From NCBI GenBank assembly GCA_938038035.1, contig CALHQV010000331.1, positions 1 through 8,324 on the forward strand: DNA of 8,324 nt, in the 5' to 3' direction. Below, in pieces: positions 7,501 through 8,324 of this stretch. How positions within the stretch are numbered: the first letter of the stretch is position 1; every line of letters begins with the position of its first letter. The stretch is from an uncultured Gemella sp. (GTDB lineage: Bacteria; Bacillota; Bacilli; Staphylococcales; Gemellaceae). Both the position numbers and the translations under genes were made by a program. A model generated the notes under the pieces. That model made no database searches, had not been told where the DNA came from, and worked only from the letters and a program-made list of their open reading frames with translations.

Positions 7501-7583
7501 GTTAGTTAAAAATCCCAAAAAAATCCCTCAGCAATTTTTTTACATAGTTGAGAGGGGATTTTATATAATTTACAACTAACATG
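7498..7583 (-). promoter_or_regulatory. Nested hairpin leader of the adhesin mRNA, attenuator-like
   Basis: A perfect 10-bp inverted repeat, CATGTTAGTT and AACTAACATG (7574-7583 and 7498-7507), closes the whole leader. Inside it, AAAATCCC (7555-7562) can pair with GGGATTTT at 7520-7527, extended by TC/GA around one bulged C, and this hairpin runs into seven T (7517-7523). A second GGGATTTT at 7509-7516 is an alternative partner. The predicted transcript starts within a base or two of the closing stem. A U-run after a stem, plus two mutually exclusive pairings, suggests attenuation or a switch. No known riboswitch family was recognised. Folding was judged by eye. Confidence 0.55.
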
Positions 7584-7590
7584 TATATAA

Positions 7591-7619
7591 ATAATATCAC
7601 ACTTATACTTAACAATCAA
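7591..7619 (-). promoter_or_regulatory. Extended -10 promoter of the adhesin gene
   Basis: On the minus strand a -35 TTGATT (7614-7619), a 17-base spacer and a -10 TATTAT (7591-7596) preceded by TGA, an extended -10 (TGn) motif. The predicted start of transcription is near 7584, about 116 bases before the adhesin ATG. It is the best-formed promoter in the interval between rplA and the adhesin. Confidence 0.75.
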
Positions 7620-7826
7620 TTTATTTGTCTCAAATTTTTAAACAATCCATATTTTAGCATCTATAATTTAACTTTACATTTTTTCTGAATTATCAGTATT
7701 TCATAAGAGTCATAACTTTTTAAATTGTCGCTTTTGTTTCTATTTTCTGAATATTTTTACCCTCTTTTTATATTTAAATCTTCGTTAGTTTATATCAGTG
7801 TTTTTGTATATTTATTTAAAAAATAG

Positions 7827-7899
7827 CCTTGTAAAACGATTGCTTTATCTCGTTTTTATATATTTTCCTTTTATCATTTAACCTTAGAAAGACGATTGC
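7827..7899. repeat. Pair of similar 17-18 bp direct repeats around ACGATTGC
   Basis: CCTTGTAAAACGATTGC (7827-7843) and CCTTAGAAAGACGATTGC (7882-7899) share CCTT at one end and ACGATTGC at the other, about 55 bases apart. On the minus strand, each reads GCAATCGT, which resembles half of a CcpA cre site, but the second half does not fit. They may be regulator sites some 215-290 bases upstream of the -35, or chance in AT-rich DNA. Confidence 0.4.
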
Positions 7900-7910
7900 A
7901 AAACTTTCTA
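7885..7910. promoter_or_regulatory. Dyad TAGAAAG-N12-CTTTCTA
   Basis: A perfect 7-bp inverted repeat with a 12-base centre, which contains one ACGATTGC copy. Its symmetry suits binding by a dimeric regulator. No T-run follows on either strand, so it is not a terminator. The regulator cannot be named from sequence. Confidence 0.35.
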
Positions 7911-7960
7911 CCAACTTTTGAGGTTTTCCGAAATGGTTGAATAATGAAGTATAATGAAAT

Positions 7961-7990
7961 AAAACAAAAAACGAGCACTTTCGTACTCGT
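7961..7990 (-). terminator. Intrinsic terminator of rplA
   Basis: On the minus strand, stem ACGAGTAC (7983-7990) pairs with GTGCTCGT (7971-7978), eight pairs including one G-U, around a GAAA tetraloop, followed by TTTTTGTTTT (7961-7970). It lies 20 bases past the rplA stop codon and ends the ribosomal protein transcript before the adhesin region. Confidence 0.92.
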
Positions 7991-8010
7991 TCTCTGATAT
8001 AAACTACTGA

Positions 8011-8324
8011 TTAAAGTGAGTTTACGTCAACTTTGATACCAACACCTTGAGTAGTTGTGATAGTCAAGTTTGTTACGTAAGTTCCTTTAGCTGTAGCTGG
8101 TTTTGCTTTTTGGATTGTTTCGTTGAAAGCTTTGAAGTTTTCAACCAATTTTTCAGCTTCAAATGATACTTTACCGATGATTGCTTGAACGTTACCTGCA
8201 CGGTCAGCACGGTAAGTGATTTTACCACCTTTAGACTCTTCAACTGCTTTAGCAACATCCATTGTTACAGTACCAGTTTTAGGGTTTGGCATCAAGTTAC
8301 GTGGTCCAAGGACACGTCCAAGAC
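8011..8324 (-). CDS. rplA: 50S ribosomal protein L1, C-terminal part (5' end outside window)
   Basis: The last 103 codons of L1 are present, with the N-terminal half beyond the right edge. The conserved segment [20 protein letters not shown] is followed by the family's [20 protein letters not shown] strand and the [12 protein letters not shown]-terminal strand. L1 binds 23S rRNA at the mobile stalk near the E site, and in many bacteria represses translation of its own rplK-rplA mRNA; the leader where that would occur is not in the window. From a usual streptococcal length of about 229 residues, this is roughly residues 127-229. Stop TAA at 8011-8013 is followed by a strong terminator. The frame is intact, so the gene is partial only because of the window edge. 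Confidence 0.98.

Larger units (their letters stand above)
7620..7960. other. Gene-free AT-rich region upstream of the adhesin promoter
   Basis: No gene is supported on either strand. It holds two similar direct repeats and a dyad (listed separately) and otherwise A/T-rich DNA that may act as an upstream promoter element. Its length is more than a simple promoter requires. Confidence 0.6.

Noticed and set aside
8073..8258. 61-codon minus-strand frame inside rplA
   Set aside because: It is an alternative frame overlapping the well-conserved L1 coding sequence.

Overview
The window looks like a mitis-group Streptococcus (S. mitis / S. oralis / S. infantis type, near S. pneumoniae). The evidence is AT-rich intergenic DNA, a streptococcal-type ribosomal protein L1 C-terminus, a signal peptide with a YSIRK-type motif, an LPXTG sorting signal, and a degenerate relic resembling the pneumococcal BOX element. 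Species assignment is inference.

Layout, with all firm genes on the minus strand and transcription running right to left. 8011-8324: C-terminal 103 codons of rplA (50S protein L1), cut by the window edge, followed by a strong intrinsic terminator (7961-7990). 7620-7960: gene-free AT-rich stretch with a dyad and two similar 17-18 bp direct repeats. 7591-7619: a well-formed extended -10 promoter. 7498-7583: the predicted 5' end of the next mRNA, made of nested inverted repeats with a U-run and two alternative 3' arms, which suggests an attenuator or switch. 7468-7500: a possible 10-codon leader peptide whose stop codon overlaps the next start. 554-7468: one giant intact gene for a 2304-residue CshA-like fibrillar surface adhesin. 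489-522: its terminator. 1-488: gene-poor DNA holding the BOX-like relic.

The giant protein has, from N to C terminus: a YSIRK-type signal peptide; an Ala/Glu/Lys-rich helical region; a non-repetitive head resembling the fibronectin-binding NR2 region of S. gordonii CshA; a GEVED-type domain with an EF-hand-like loop; about ten CshA-type fibril repeats; four MucBP-like repeats of about 50 residues, two of them almost identical; proline-rich linkers; and LPNTG with a membrane segment and a Lys-rich tail. The expected picture is a sortase-anchored fibril holding an adhesive head away from the cell.

The adhesin is insulated from rplA by the terminator and has its own promoter and leader, so it reads as an accessory surface-protein gene next to a conserved ribosomal locus. 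I found no evidence for a wholly new system. The least explained feature is the structured leader of the adhesin mRNA.
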